Notes: generated by a model from the letters alone, not told the origin. A stretch of DNA of 64,000 nucleotides from Planctomycetia bacterium (GCA_016795155.1 JAEUIE010000044.1:124001-188000); one strand, 5' to 3'; positions 18,089-26,574 are shown, numbered from the stretch's first letter. A program made the numbers and translations.

Positions 18089-18556
18089 TTAATAGCGCTG
18101 CCAGTCGATCTTTTTACCCTGGCCCCAGAGCTCTTCCAGGCGATAGAAATCCCGGCTGAAAGGATCGAACAGGTGAACGACAATGTCGCCGTAGTCTTGA
18201 ATGATCCACTTGCAGGTTTCGTAGCCTTCGATGCCCAGACGCGCTTCGTGTTCACTTTCCATGTGCGAATCGATTTCCTCAGCCATCGCATGAAGCTGGC
18301 GGCGGGAGTTGCCGGTGGCGATCACCAGGAAATCGAACTCGGTCGTAATGGCTCGCGTATCCAGAACGAGCACTTCCTTGCCCTTGTTATCATCGCAGAT
18401 ACGGGCACAGGTGGCAGCACGTTCGAGAGCAACACGTTGACGACGGGGAGAAGTTGAACCAGCAAAGACAGGGCTATCGGTGGCGGCAGGAGCCGCAGCG
18501 GCTAGAAGTGCACTCAAGCGATCATCCTCCTCTACTCCGAAAGACAGGAAACCCAT
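18089..18556 (-). CDS. rsfS: ribosome silencing factor RsfS
   Basis: RsfS (formerly YbeB/Iojap) binds ribosomal protein uL14 and blocks subunit joining under nutrient limitation. The core is complete: VLVLDTRAITTEFDFLVIATG, SRRQLHAMAEEI, WIIQDYGDIVVHLFDPFSRDFYRLEELWG. An alanine- and serine-rich extension of about 45 residues precedes the core, longer than in most homologues. The start is therefore uncertain: ATG at 18556 is used, GTG at 18577 is possible, and neither has a clear ribosome binding site. The usual neighbours (nadD, proA) are not present, so the gene stands alone. Confidence 0.9.
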   Translation of the reverse strand: MGFLSFGVEEDDRLSALLAAAAPAATDSPVFAGSTSPRRQRVALERAATCARICDDNKGKEVLVLDTRAITTEFDFLVIATGNSRRQLHAMAEEIDSHMESEHEARLGIEGYETCKWIIQDYGDIVVHLFDPFSRDFYRLEELWGQGKKIDWQRY

Positions 18557-18790
18557 CGAAGCAGGAGGCCGACACACCTTGGCGACAGAATTGATTCGTA
18601 GCCGACCTCCTCAATTATGGGGTGAGACTCTCCCACCCGCTGTTCCTTCCACTCGGAAAGCAACAGGCTTCCAGCATACCGGTTGTGACTATAACCACAA
18701 CCAGTATTCTCTACAAGATATCATCGGCTCTCCACGGGGGTTGTCAAGCAAAGCTTCTTGAGTTTTTCACAGTTATCTTGAAGACATTTC

Positions 18791-19603
18791 GTGAAAGTTG
18801 GAGGTTCGGGGAAGAAATCATGCTTATCCTCAGAAGCACTGTCGAGGTCTGTGCCATGGGCAAGGATGTTGGAGAACATCTGGGGCTACGGCAAGATTCA
18901 TGGTGAACTGAAAAAGTTGGGAATCAAGATCTGTGATACCACCGTGAAGAACATCCTGATTGCTGCAGGTATTGATCCCTGTCCCGAACGCGGCGACAAG
19001 CCCTGGGCGGAGTTTATCAAGCAGCATGCACAAACCTTGTGGGCAACGGATTTCTTCAGCAAGAAAGTCTGGACTCTCAGGGGATTCGTGGATGTTTTCG
19101 TGTTGTTCTTCATTCATATCGAATCGAGGCGTGTGATTCTCGGTGGTATCACGACGAATCCCGACAATACCTAGATGAAGCAGCAAGCCAGCAATGTTGG
19201 CATGCACTGGCACAAGGAAAAAGTGAAGCCAGAAACCTTGATCTGTGATTTCGATACCAAATACACCAGGGACTTTGAATCCATTCTGTAGGCTGAAGGC
19301 GTTGAACTGAAACGGGTTGGCCCCATGAAGCCGAACCTCAATGCTTATGCCGAACGATTTGTTCAGAGCATTAAGCAGGAAGCTCTGGATCATTTCATCT
19401 GCTTTGGTGAGGATCATCTGCGTCACATTGCCACCTGCTATGTTGATTATTACAACACGGAACGAGCACACCAAGGCATAGGCAACGTACCGCTGACAAA
19501 ACGGCGTATTCGGAAGTGGAAAGACACAGATAAAGCCAGTGCGATAGTTTCTACACTCCGTCTGGGTGGGCTTTTGAACAGCTACCACCGCCGAGCGGCG
19601 TGA
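18791..19603 (+). pseudogene. DDE integrase-type transposase with two amber codons
   Basis: One frame encodes an rve-type (IS3/IS481-like) transposase. WGYGKIHGELKKLG is followed by the core: WATDFFS (first Asp), LICDFDTKYT (second Asp) and NAYAERFVQSIKQEALD (Glu), then VDYYNTERAHQG. Two TAG codons interrupt it at 19172-19174 (where relatives have Trp, NT-W-M) and 19289-19291 (where Gln is expected), and the frame is otherwise intact between and after them. The N-terminal DNA-binding part is missing or frame-shifted before 18830. No terminal inverted repeats were found. It is best read as a dead insertion sequence. Confidence 0.72.
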
Positions 19604-19737
19604 GTTGGTAGCCACTCGCCAGTCTTCGCCAAGATTTAGGTTCCGTTTCGCTCTCATGATCATTCGTGATCGGACCTTCGTGTTTGTCTGTTCAGTTCTG
19701 GCTTTTCGGTCACTATTGTACCTGACGCAGTTAATAA

Positions 19738-20114
19738 TTAACTTCAGCAACAACAAGATATATTACAATAAACTCAAGAAACATGCCAAGAGTGAATACA
19801 TAAATATACTTACATTTTATCCTTTTAAATACGGAATATGTAAATATAAATGTACTAAATATTATTATCAATATTATCAATGAATTAATGGGTAGTACCT
19901 CCATATAATATCGATAATCAATTAAGTTTGGAGCTAATAATACATCAGATATTAAACCACACATGATTGGAAAAACCATGACAAAAACTAATGCGCTGAC
20001 TGCTGAATAGATGGCAAGTAACGGACGAAGCGCCTGTGCATCACGCAAAGTCCGTATGCCCATATATAGAATAAATGGCACTAGACCCCCTGCAATCATA
20101 AGTATGATAATCAT
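19738..20114 (-). CDS. AT-rich membrane protein of unknown function
   Basis: About 125 residues with four hydrophobic segments (MIIILMIAGGLVPFILYMG, LLAIYSAVSALVFVMVF, SLIILIIIFSTFIFTY, VFTLGMFLEFIVIYLVV). GGGGAA lies seven bases before the ATG at 20114. The frame ends at about 19731-19740. GC content is far below the surroundings and codons are AT-rich, so it was probably acquired. It sits between the dead transposase and the RAYT gene. No family was recognised. Confidence 0.5.
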
Positions 20115-20130
20115 CAGTGATTCCCCGCAC

Positions 20131-20153
20131 GGGTGCCATTGTCTGCCGAGATT
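20131..20153. repeat. partial copy of the RAYT-associated palindrome
   Basis: GGGTGCCATTGTCTGCC repeats the leading GGGTGCCAT of the complete palindrome that starts 23 bases later, but lacks the second arm. It looks like a truncated or degenerate copy. Confidence 0.5.
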
Positions 20154-20192
20154 GGGTGCCATAGTCTGGTCGTACTCGACCTGACTATGGTG
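20154..20192. repeat. REP-like palindrome downstream of the RAYT gene
   Basis: GGGTG followed by a stem: CCATAGTC pairs with GACTATGG, then one T-T mismatch, then GGTCG pairs with CGACC around the loop TACT. The same plan (7-8 bp, one mismatch, 5 bp, 4-base loop, GGGTGCCATAG lead) recurs on the other side of the RAYT gene at 20815-20851 with a different stem sequence. Confidence 0.75.
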
Positions 20193-20210
20193 TGACCACG
20201 CGAAAGCGGT

Positions 20211-20798
20211 TTAGTTGTACTCCCTGAGTGGATCATCGGGTAACGTCTTCCAATCAATCGGAACTCGTCCCACGGTGCGTGTCGCTCGATAGTCCCGGTA
20301 GCTGGACCATTCCCATTCCTCTGGCAGCACCACCAACTTTCGCCGTAGCGGGTTCTCATGGCAGTAATTGATCTTCTCCCATATCCTGGCATCTGTCCAG
20401 AGGTTCAGATCAAATCCTCCACCCGGTTGCCAGAATCGATAACACTGTCGGCCGGAGGGTTGCACATCCAGAAGCTTTTTCAGAAACGCCGGGTGATGCA
20501 GTTTCAAATACTTCACCGCTGCACGGGTGACACCCAGTTTCAGTGATGACAGAAAGTCGCTGGTGCTGTAGGCGTGGCGATGGGGGATCACCACCAGATG
20601 CACGTGCTCAGGCATGATGATATAGGCCCAGCAGCCGAAGTCGTGTTGTTTCAAGGTTTTGTAGAGTGATCTGATGAACCAGAGTCGGGATCGATCTTTA
20701 GAAAGTAGCTGCAACCTTTTCCAGCACGAGAAGGTGAATAAGTGAGCGTGGCCTGCATCGTTGTAGTGCTTGAGTCGGCGACGATGCGGATTTGACAT
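20211..20798 (-). CDS. REP-associated tyrosine transposase (RAYT, IS200-like)
   Basis: A 195-residue single-strand DNA nuclease of the Y1/HUH family, of the group thought to spread or process REP palindromes. The HUH motif is MPEHVHLVV with H65 and H67. The C-terminal part has YCHENPLRRKLVVLPEEWEWSSY, typical for RAYTs. Where many relatives carry the catalytic tyrosine (FYDH or GGGYD) this protein reads GGGFDLN, so the nucleophile is not obvious. GGAG precedes the ATG. The gene is flanked closely by palindromes of the same plan (20154-20192 and 20815-20851), the second only 16 bp upstream of the start. Confidence 0.85.
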   Translation of the reverse strand: MSNPHRRRLKHYNDAGHAHLFTFSCWKRLQLLSKDRSRLWFIRSLYKTLKQHDFGCWAYIIMPEHVHLVVIPHRHAYSTSDFLSSLKLGVTRAAVKYLKLHHPAFLKKLLDVQPSGRQCYRFWQPGGGFDLNLWTDARIWEKINYCHENPLRRKLVVLPEEWEWSSYRDYRATRTVGRVPIDWKTLPDDPLREYN

Positions 20799-20814
20799 TG
20801 AGACTCCGTTATCG

Positions 20815-20851
20815 GCATAGCTAGCGTGAGTACACGCAAGCTATGGCACCC
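20815..20851. repeat. REP-like palindrome upstream of the RAYT gene
   Basis: On the minus strand it reads GGGTGCCATAGCTTGCG and continues into its second arm: CATAGCT pairs with AGCTATG, one A-A mismatch, GCGTG pairs with CACGC, 4-base loop. It keeps the lead and loop of the downstream element while both stems differ in a compensated way. Confidence 0.75.
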
Positions 20852-20856
20852 TTGCT

Positions 20857-20882
20857 GGGGCGAGGTCTCCTGATCTCGCCCC
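20857..20882. repeat. GGGGCGAG hairpin next to the REP-like element
   Basis: Arms GGGGCGAG and CTCGCCCC around a 10-base loop, six bases from the REP-like palindrome. It may be part of the same composite repeat. Confidence 0.5.
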
Positions 20883-20981
20883 TCGGCTTGACCAAAGGTT
20901 TCCGGTCTGCCAAGGAAACTGACAGTCATACAAATACAGCTTGCCTCTTGATTCTCAACACATTTCTTCCATCAACGCGAT

Positions 20982-21770
20982 CTACCTGGCCGGACCTTGA
21001 CAGAACAACTCTGTCCGGTTCCTGTGATCTTCGCTGACAATGGTGAACCCCGCCTTCTTCAAAGTCGCAACAGCTTCTTCGTATTTGATGTTGTGATGCA
21101 ATTCCATGAGCATCCATCGCACTGCAGCAGCCCAGGTTTCAATTGTTTGCAATAGGAACGATTCAGCCCCCTCTATATCCACTTTCAGGATGTCCACCTG
21201 TTGAAGTGAGAGTTTTTTCAACAAGCTGGCCAGGGAATATGTCTGCACAGATACCAACCTGGAGGCCACCGCCGGTATATCGTCAAAAACCTGCAAATGG
21301 TTGCAGGTATGGGAATCGTTGGCCTGATACTGCATGACGCCATCACTTGCCGCCACCGCTGCGTGAGTTACCCGAGCATTGACCTGATTTTTCTCGAACA
21401 GTTTCTGACATCGCTCGGCATTGGCTGCAACCATCTCCACAGCTTCAATCCGTGCATCCGGGTACTGCATGCTCCAGAACAGGCTGCTCATACCGATATT
21501 GGCACCGAGATCGACGATGGTCTTTGCCTCGCTGGGCAGGGGATATTTCAACCAGGAATTATCATTGGAAAAGAAGTTCAGTGAAATCCGTGCATCTTCG
21601 GGAGTTTGCCAGTCTAGAAAATACTCTCGCGAATTCCCCGGCGGTTTCAGACTGACCACAACCGATTGAGTGCTGGAACGGAGATGAAATCGTCCCGTGT
21701 AGTACCACCACAATGCCTTCGATCGAGAAGTTATCCATGAGTTATTCAGCGTTTTTACAAAAGCAAACAT
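20982..21770 (-). CDS. FkbM family methyltransferase
   Basis: A SAM-dependent methyltransferase of about 262 residues from the ATG at 21770 (an earlier GTG/ATG extends it to 273). The SAM motif VDLGANIGMSS and the FkbM hallmark VDILKVDIEGAE are both clear, and the protein ends with strands like GFTIVSEDHRNRTELF. FkbM proteins methylate hydroxyl groups of sugars or polyketides, so a surface glycan is a reasonable but unproven acceptor. It is next to, but divergent from, the PLP enzyme. Confidence 0.85.
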   Translation of the reverse strand: MFAFVKTLNNSWITSRSKALWWYYTGRFHLRSSTQSVVVSLKPPGNSREYFLDWQTPEDARISLNFFSNDNSWLKYPLPSEAKTIVDLGANIGMSSLFWSMQYPDARIEAVEMVAANAERCQKLFEKNQVNARVTHAAVAASDGVMQYQANDSHTCNHLQVFDDIPAVASRLVSVQTYSLASLLKKLSLQQVDILKVDIEGAESFLLQTIETWAAAVRWMLMELHHNIKYEEAVATLKKAGFTIVSEDHRNRTELFCQGPAR

Positions 21771-21937
21771 GCAGTATTCCCTGCAGAGAAGCTGGTCTCT
21801 CAACCGCTTCTTAAATCAACAAGTAAATGAGGAAAGCTATTATGCACAACCTGTCTATCGGTTCTCAATAATAATCTTCCAGCTACTACGCATCTCCATA
21901 AGTATGAAGTGTAGCTTGTCTATTCGAGTATATTCCG

Positions 21938-22894
21938 ATGCCTCCCACCCTTGCTGACATCCAGACTGCACATCAGCGCATCAAGACTCACATTCACCTC
22001 ACACCAGTCATGTCGAGCAACATGCTCAACGAGATGGTGCGGGCGAAGCTCTATTTCAAATGCGAGAACTTCCAGAAGGTCGGTGCGTTCAAGGCACGCG
22101 GGGCCTGCAACGCGGTGTTTTCGCTCACTGAAGAACAGGCCCGGCGTGGCGTTGTCACCCATTCATCAGGCAACCATGGTGCAGCACTCGCCTGGGCCGC
22201 CAGATTGCGAGGCATACCTGCCACCGTGGTCGTTCCCACGAATGCCCCGATACCCAAGAAGCAGGCCATAGCCGGGTATGGCGCCACTATTGTTGAATGT
22301 GAACCCAACGTCAAATCGCGAGAACAAACCACGCAGCAACTCATTCAGAAGCATGCCTACGAGCTCATTCATCCCTTTGATGATGACCGGGTGATTGCTG
22401 GTCAAGGCACTGCAGCCCTCGAACTGATGCAGCAAGTGGAAGGTCTCGATGCCATCATTGCACCCACCGGCGGAGGCGGTTTGCTCTCCGGTATCGCGCT
22501 GGCAGTGAAAGGCACATCGCCGAGCATGCGAGTTTATGGTGCAGAACCCGCAGGTGCTGATGATGCCTACCGTTCGCATACTTCGGGTGTTCTGGTTACC
22601 GAGCAGACGCCGCAAACTGTCTGTGATGGTCTGCGAACTACTCTCGCTCCGCGAACGTTCAACATCATCAAAGAAAACGTGGATGGCATCGGCGTAGCGC
22701 AGGAAGAAACCGTGGTACGTGCCATGCGGTTGATGTGGAGTTTCTTGAAGATCATTGTGGAGCCTTCGTGCAGTCCGCCACTCGGTGCCCTGCTCGATGG
22801 AACGCTTAAACTGCAAGGGCAAAAGGTAGGCATCATTCTGACCGGTGGCAACGTCGATCTCGATCAGTTGCCGTGGTGCACGAAAGCAACCTAA
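21938..22894 (+). CDS. threonine/serine dehydratase (PLP fold type II)
   Basis: A 318-residue PLP enzyme of the threonine ammonia-lyase/serine racemase group. The lysine that binds PLP is K52 in FQKVGAFKARGA; SSGNHG (76-81) binds the substrate and TGGGGLLSG (177-185) the cofactor phosphate. The short length without a C-terminal ACT domain fits a catabolic (TdcB-like) enzyme or serine racemase rather than the allosteric biosynthetic IlvA. Products are enamines, and the next gene 24 bp downstream is ridA, which clears these. The pair is probably an operon. Confidence 0.9.
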   Translation: MPPTLADIQTAHQRIKTHIHLTPVMSSNMLNEMVRAKLYFKCENFQKVGAFKARGACNAVFSLTEEQARRGVVTHSSGNHGAALAWAARLRGIPATVVVPTNAPIPKKQAIAGYGATIVECEPNVKSREQTTQQLIQKHAYELIHPFDDDRVIAGQGTAALELMQQVEGLDAIIAPTGGGGLLSGIALAVKGTSPSMRVYGAEPAGADDAYRSHTSGVLVTEQTPQTVCDGLRTTLAPRTFNIIKENVDGIGVAQEETVVRAMRLMWSFLKIIVEPSCSPPLGALLDGTLKLQGQKVGIILTGGNVDLDQLPWCTKAT

Positions 22895-22918
22895 ATACTG
22901 AGAGTAATAGGAGCATCC

Positions 22919-23314
22919 ATGAAAACAGTTCTCACCCAGGAAGCGCCAGTACCCGCAGGGCATTACTCGCAGGCGATTATCCATCAGGGAGTTGTCTACA
23001 TCGCTGGCCAACTTCCCATCAAGCCTGGACAAAAGGAACATGTCATAGGCAGCATCGAAGAACAAACCAGGCAAACCCTGGCGAATCTCGATGCCATCCT
23101 GCGAGCCGCTGGCAGCAGTCGCGATAAGGTGTTGCGTGTCACCGTTTATGTTTCTGATGTCAAACACTGGGGGCAGGTGAATGCCATCTATGCCGAGTTC
23201 TTTGGCGATCATCGCCCGGCACGAACGGTGGTGCCAGTCGGCACATTGCATTATGGCTACGACCTGGAACTCGATGCTATAGCAGCGGCAGATTCCACTA
23301 GCGGAAAACCGTGA
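22919..23314 (+). CDS. ridA: RidA family enamine/imine deaminase
   Basis: A 131-residue protein of the Rid (YjgF/YER057c) family that hydrolyses 2-aminoacrylate and 2-aminocrotonate made by PLP dehydratases. The conserved AGHYSQA start (Y16, S17) and the key arginine R102 in RPARTVVPV are present. The position often filled by Glu near the end is Asp (LELDAIA, D119). TAGGAG lies six bases before the ATG. Its position directly behind a PLP dehydratase supports the enamine role. Confidence 0.93.
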   Translation: MKTVLTQEAPVPAGHYSQAIIHQGVVYIAGQLPIKPGQKEHVIGSIEEQTRQTLANLDAILRAAGSSRDKVLRVTVYVSDVKHWGQVNAIYAEFFGDHRPARTVVPVGTLHYGYDLELDAIAAADSTSGKP

Positions 23315-23372
23315 AAAATGCGATAAATAAGCAACTCGATGATCAACACAAGGAAGTGGCGAAGGAGCCGGG

Positions 23373-24485
23373 ATGGCGCTTACGGTTCATCATTATTTTC
23401 CACGCAACAGCAGCAACGTCGGCGATACGCTGGTGGCCCATGCCATTCAAAAAGCGCTGGGCAAACACCTGGGAATGATTCAGTGGGTGAACCTGCCTGT
23501 CAACGAACGTTTTGAAGCAGGTGTGCCGACCGGATTGCGAGACAGCAACCTCAAGCGCACCAACGAAGAAGCTGACATGGTGGTTGTGGGTGGTTCCAAC
23601 CTGCTCGAACCCCGCAAGCCTTCTAAAATGGTGCAACCCGATAAGCCTGGCTGGGGAGTTGCCACTTCGGTGGAATCCCTGCAGCAACTGCAGGTTCCCA
23701 TGCTGCTCATCGGCATGGGTACTGGCAGCGACTGGGGACAGCCCATTCGCCAGTACACTCCGCAAGCCAAACTCGAAGTACAGTGGCTGCACGAAAAAGC
23801 CTTTGCCTGCGCTGTCCGCGATATGCCTACCCAGCAGCAATTGGCTCAGATCGGCATCGAAGCTGAATGCACCGGCTGCCCGGTAACTTTCCTGACTGAT
23901 CGCCCGGTGACGGCACACAAAGACGCTGGACCTCTGCTTGTTTCGCTACCTCCAGCAAGATTGCTGAAATCATGGTCAGGCAAACGGTTCATGGCCAGTG
24001 CCATGCAGTACCTGCACTGGCTGATGAAAGAGAATGTCGATTTCATTGTCACACTGCACGAACGGGCAGACCTCGATTTTGCCTCACAATGGGTGCCTGC
24101 AGGCATCGAACGTTTTTACACCGAAGATGTCGATACACTTATCGCACGATATGAGCAATCGCGAGGTACCATTGGCTTCCGCCTGCACGCAGCACTGTTA
24201 TCGCTGGGGTTAGGCAAACCCATTGTGCCGGTGAATGTCGATTGGCGAGGCCGGGCTTTTACCCATACGTTCGGCTTGCAGGACTTGGCACTTGAACCCA
24301 ACAAATGGGGGCAGTTTCAACAACTGAAAGAACACACGCAACAGCTCTTGCAGAACGACTCCAGGCTGATTGATCGCCTGGCGCAACAGAAGCAAAAGTT
24401 CATGCAGCAGTTCAACTCATTCTTAAATCATGCCACGATGACATACCTGCAGATACAGAGAAAACCTACCCGATTAGCTGGCTAA
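23373..24485 (+). CDS. polysaccharide pyruvyl transferase-like protein
   Basis: A 370-residue protein with the polysaccharide pyruvyl transferase (CsaB-like) layout. It begins HHYFPRNSSNVGDTLVAHAI, has ADMVVVGGSNLLEP (63-76), and near the end FRLHAALLSLGLGKPIVPV, the family's His-containing motif. These enzymes add pyruvyl ketals to surface sugars, although this subgroup is uncharacterised. AAGGAG sits six bases before the ATG. It follows ridA by 58 bp, and its last 12 bases overlap the convergent glycosyltransferase gene. Confidence 0.8.
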   Translation: MALTVHHYFPRNSSNVGDTLVAHAIQKALGKHLGMIQWVNLPVNERFEAGVPTGLRDSNLKRTNEEADMVVVGGSNLLEPRKPSKMVQPDKPGWGVATSVESLQQLQVPMLLIGMGTGSDWGQPIRQYTPQAKLEVQWLHEKAFACAVRDMPTQQQLAQIGIEAECTGCPVTFLTDRPVTAHKDAGPLLVSLPPARLLKSWSGKRFMASAMQYLHWLMKENVDFIVTLHERADLDFASQWVPAGIERFYTEDVDTLIARYEQSRGTIGFRLHAALLSLGLGKPIVPVNVDWRGRAFTHTFGLQDLALEPNKWGQFQQLKEHTQQLLQNDSRLIDRLAQQKQKFMQQFNSFLNHATMTYLQIQRKPTRLAG

Positions 24486-25640
24486 TCGAAGTGATTGCGA
24501 ACTTTTCACTACCGATTCGAACAATTCCAGATGCCGACATGCGATGACAGGCCAATCGCATTGTTGGGCAAACGCCTGCACCGTACTCGATATGCCACGA
24601 GTCAACGCGGGTTGTTGCCAGAGTTGATGTAACTTTTCAGCGAGGGCTTCGGGATTCTCGCGAGGCACAACCCAGCCGGTCTTCCCCGGTGTTATCAATT
24701 CTTTTAAGCCCGGTGCATCACTGGCTACCACTGGGCAGCCTGCTGCAAAGCCTTCCAGCAAGACCATAGGGAAGGCTTCCCATTCGCGTGTAGGCATCAT
24801 CAGCAGCCGGGCATTCTGGAGCAACCAGAGTTTCCGGGCATCTTTCACGGTGCCCAGGAAAATCACGTTCTGCTGCAACTTCAATTCCGCAGTCAGTTTT
24901 TCAAGTGCAGGCCTTTCCAGCCCATCGCCACCCACAGCCAGCATGGGTATGGTTGAACCAGAAAACCGATCTCGCCAGAGTGCCAGTGCCCTCAGCAGCA
25001 CATCCACCCCTTTGCGAGGCATCAGACGACCGAGGAACAGTAGATATTGCTGACTCTGAAGCTGCACAGGCAACTCAGCAGGCCGATCCACAGGCTGGCT
25101 GTAAGGGCCTGCATGTACACCATTGGGTATCGAATGCAGTTGTTCAGGCCGGGCACCCAGTGAGCGGAACCCCTGATCGGTAAATGGGCCGATGGACACC
25201 AATGCATCAGCATGCTGTACCGCGAATTGATGTCGTTCTCTCAATCCACGATTGCGGTAGCGCGGATTGTCTTCGCGGACATCGCCGCCATGACTGGTAA
25301 TAACCACAGGCGGCCCGCCTCGCAACCGCTCCAGCACGGCCAGGTAGCCATTGGGATAGACATTGTGGCAGTGCACGACATCACTACGGTACTTGCGAAC
25401 CGTCCAGTACAGAGACAGGCGATACCACTCAACCAGCCACTTGGTGGAAACATATTTGGGATGTCTGACGACGGGATACGGATATTGTGAATCGCTGGCT
25501 CGATAACCCGTAGGCGGCACCGGGCAAAGCATCACAGGCTCATGCCCTGCCTGCATGAATTGACGTGCCAATTCATCCACCACCATTTCCTGACCACCCA
25601 TGCAGGGGAATGCAGTATTGGTGAAGAGGCAGATGCGCAT
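24474..25640 (-). CDS. glycosyltransferase family 4 protein
   Basis: A 388-residue GT-B glycosyltransferase. The ATG at 25640 is chosen because MRICLFTNTAFPCMGGQE is the classic GT4 beginning; earlier starts give no fold extension. The C-terminal nucleotide-sugar motif is FLGRLMPRKGVDVLL and the donor-binding E-x7-E appears in TREWEAFPMVLLEGFAAG. Probably makes cell-surface glycans. It converges with the pyruvyl transferase-like gene, and FkbM and this group together suggest surface-sugar modification, though they are not one operon. Confidence 0.92.
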   Translation of the reverse strand: MRICLFTNTAFPCMGGQEMVVDELARQFMQAGHEPVMLCPVPPTGYRASDSQYPYPVVRHPKYVSTKWLVEWYRLSLYWTVRKYRSDVVHCHNVYPNGYLAVLERLRGGPPVVITSHGGDVREDNPRYRNRGLRERHQFAVQHADALVSIGPFTDQGFRSLGARPEQLHSIPNGVHAGPYSQPVDRPAELPVQLQSQQYLLFLGRLMPRKGVDVLLRALALWRDRFSGSTIPMLAVGGDGLERPALEKLTAELKLQQNVIFLGTVKDARKLWLLQNARLLMMPTREWEAFPMVLLEGFAAGCPVVASDAPGLKELITPGKTGWVVPRENPEALAEKLHQLWQQPALTRGISSTVQAFAQQCDWPVIACRHLELFESVVKSSQSLRLAS

Positions 25641-26001
25641 GGGAAAAAATCTCGTACCGACTGCGTAAGAATATCGTGATACAGCACAAACCATCTTGAC
25701 CCATATCACAAGTTTCACCAACAGACCAGATCAATCTCAATATGGGATGAAGCGAAACCATCTGTCCATGTCAAGCATAAAGCGGAACATGAATGAAAAT
25801 GCTGTCAAATCGGCAGTTTAATTCGGTCATATCCTATCCATCCCACAAGTTGGGCAAGATACTATGCGTCAAACCGGCAGCAGGCACGATTGGTGCCGAA
25901 ATCATCAAGCCGAGCACGCTGGAACGACGTATGATAGCAATACAAGGTAACCCGCGGACCGCTAGAACACGCGGCGGGCTGTTAAACAGAGGGCCCGTAT
26001 C
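25641..26001. other. 361-bp gap before the DUF2203 gene
   Basis: No convincing gene. A short open frame from 25793 runs into the DUF2203 start but has no recognisable protein character. A GC-rich inverted motif (CCGCG at 25952 with CGCGG at 25970) lies about 30 bases before the DUF2203 start and may be a regulatory hairpin. Confidence 0.4.
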
Positions 26002-26493
26002 ATGAGCATGCCAAAAGGTAAGAAACCAGCTCGTGCTGCCAAGAACAAGAAGGCTGCTGCCAACTTGTTCCTTCTCAGCCAGGCTGATACGATGCTTCCA
26101 CTCGTCTCCCATATCACCGAAGAAATCCAGGCTCGCTGGCAAAGGCTGGTGGAACTGGAAAAAGAACAGATTGACCTGGAACGACGCAAACGGGATTTGA
26201 ACTGGCCTGAACGTTCACGTCGTTACTCTGTCAACGATGAAATTACCGCTGAGCAAAACAAGCTCCGCGATTCAGTGCTCGAACTGGAAGACCTGAACGT
26301 GATCCTGGTTGACCCGGTGGTAGGCGAAGCAGCTTTCCCCACCCAGGTGCAAGGCCGCAAAGCCTACTTCGTATGGCGCGTCGGTGCCGATTCGGTCAAG
26401 TGGTGGTGCTTCGCCAACGAACCGCAACGCCGAGTCATCCCCGAAAGCTGGCGCAAAACGACTCCGGTACCAGGCGTTGAACAGGCCGTGTAA
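26002..26493 (+). CDS. DUF2203 family protein
   Basis: A 163-residue soluble protein. After a basic N-terminus (KGKKPARAAKNKKAA) comes the DUF2203 layout: VSHITEEIQARWQRLVELEKEQ, then ELEDLNVILVDPVVGEAAFPTQVQGRKAYFVWRVG. The final W-rich strand is typical of the family. Function is unknown. AGAGGG precedes the ATG at normal spacing. The gene ends at a clear terminator hairpin. Confidence 0.82.
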   Translation: MSMPKGKKPARAAKNKKAAANLFLLSQADTMLPLVSHITEEIQARWQRLVELEKEQIDLERRKRDLNWPERSRRYSVNDEITAEQNKLRDSVLELEDLNVILVDPVVGEAAFPTQVQGRKAYFVWRVGADSVKWWCFANEPQRRVIPESWRKTTPVPGVEQAV

Positions 26494-26527
26494 GTTATTT
26501 TTCTGACTACAACCTGACCCCCACGGG

Positions 26528-26547
26528 ATAAAACCGTGAGGTTTTAT
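26528..26547 (+). terminator. terminator of the DUF2203 gene
   Basis: Stem ATAAAACC with GGTTTTAT around GTGA, 35 bases past the stop, with T-rich sequence in the second arm. Confidence 0.6.
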
Positions 26548-26553
26548 TGTGTA

Positions 26554-26574
26554 GACGCGGCTTCCAGCCGCGTC
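26554..26574. repeat. GACGCGGCT palindrome
   Basis: A perfect 9-bp stem (GACGCGGCT with AGCCGCGTC) around TCC, six bases past the terminator. Its wording is like a widespread dispersed palindrome. Confidence 0.6.

Noticed and set aside
18830-19756. A 308-codon open frame on the minus strand over the transposase
   Set aside because: It is antisense to the transposase remnant, whose plus-strand motifs are clear.
22166-23251. A 361-codon open frame on the minus strand, antisense to the PLP dehydratase and ridA
   Set aside because: It runs antisense across two well-supported genes and the gap between them, and the sequence has no recognisable domain.
25793-26005. A 70-codon frame running into the DUF2203 start
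   Set aside because: No ribosome binding site, no domain, and its end overlaps the well-supported start of the next gene.
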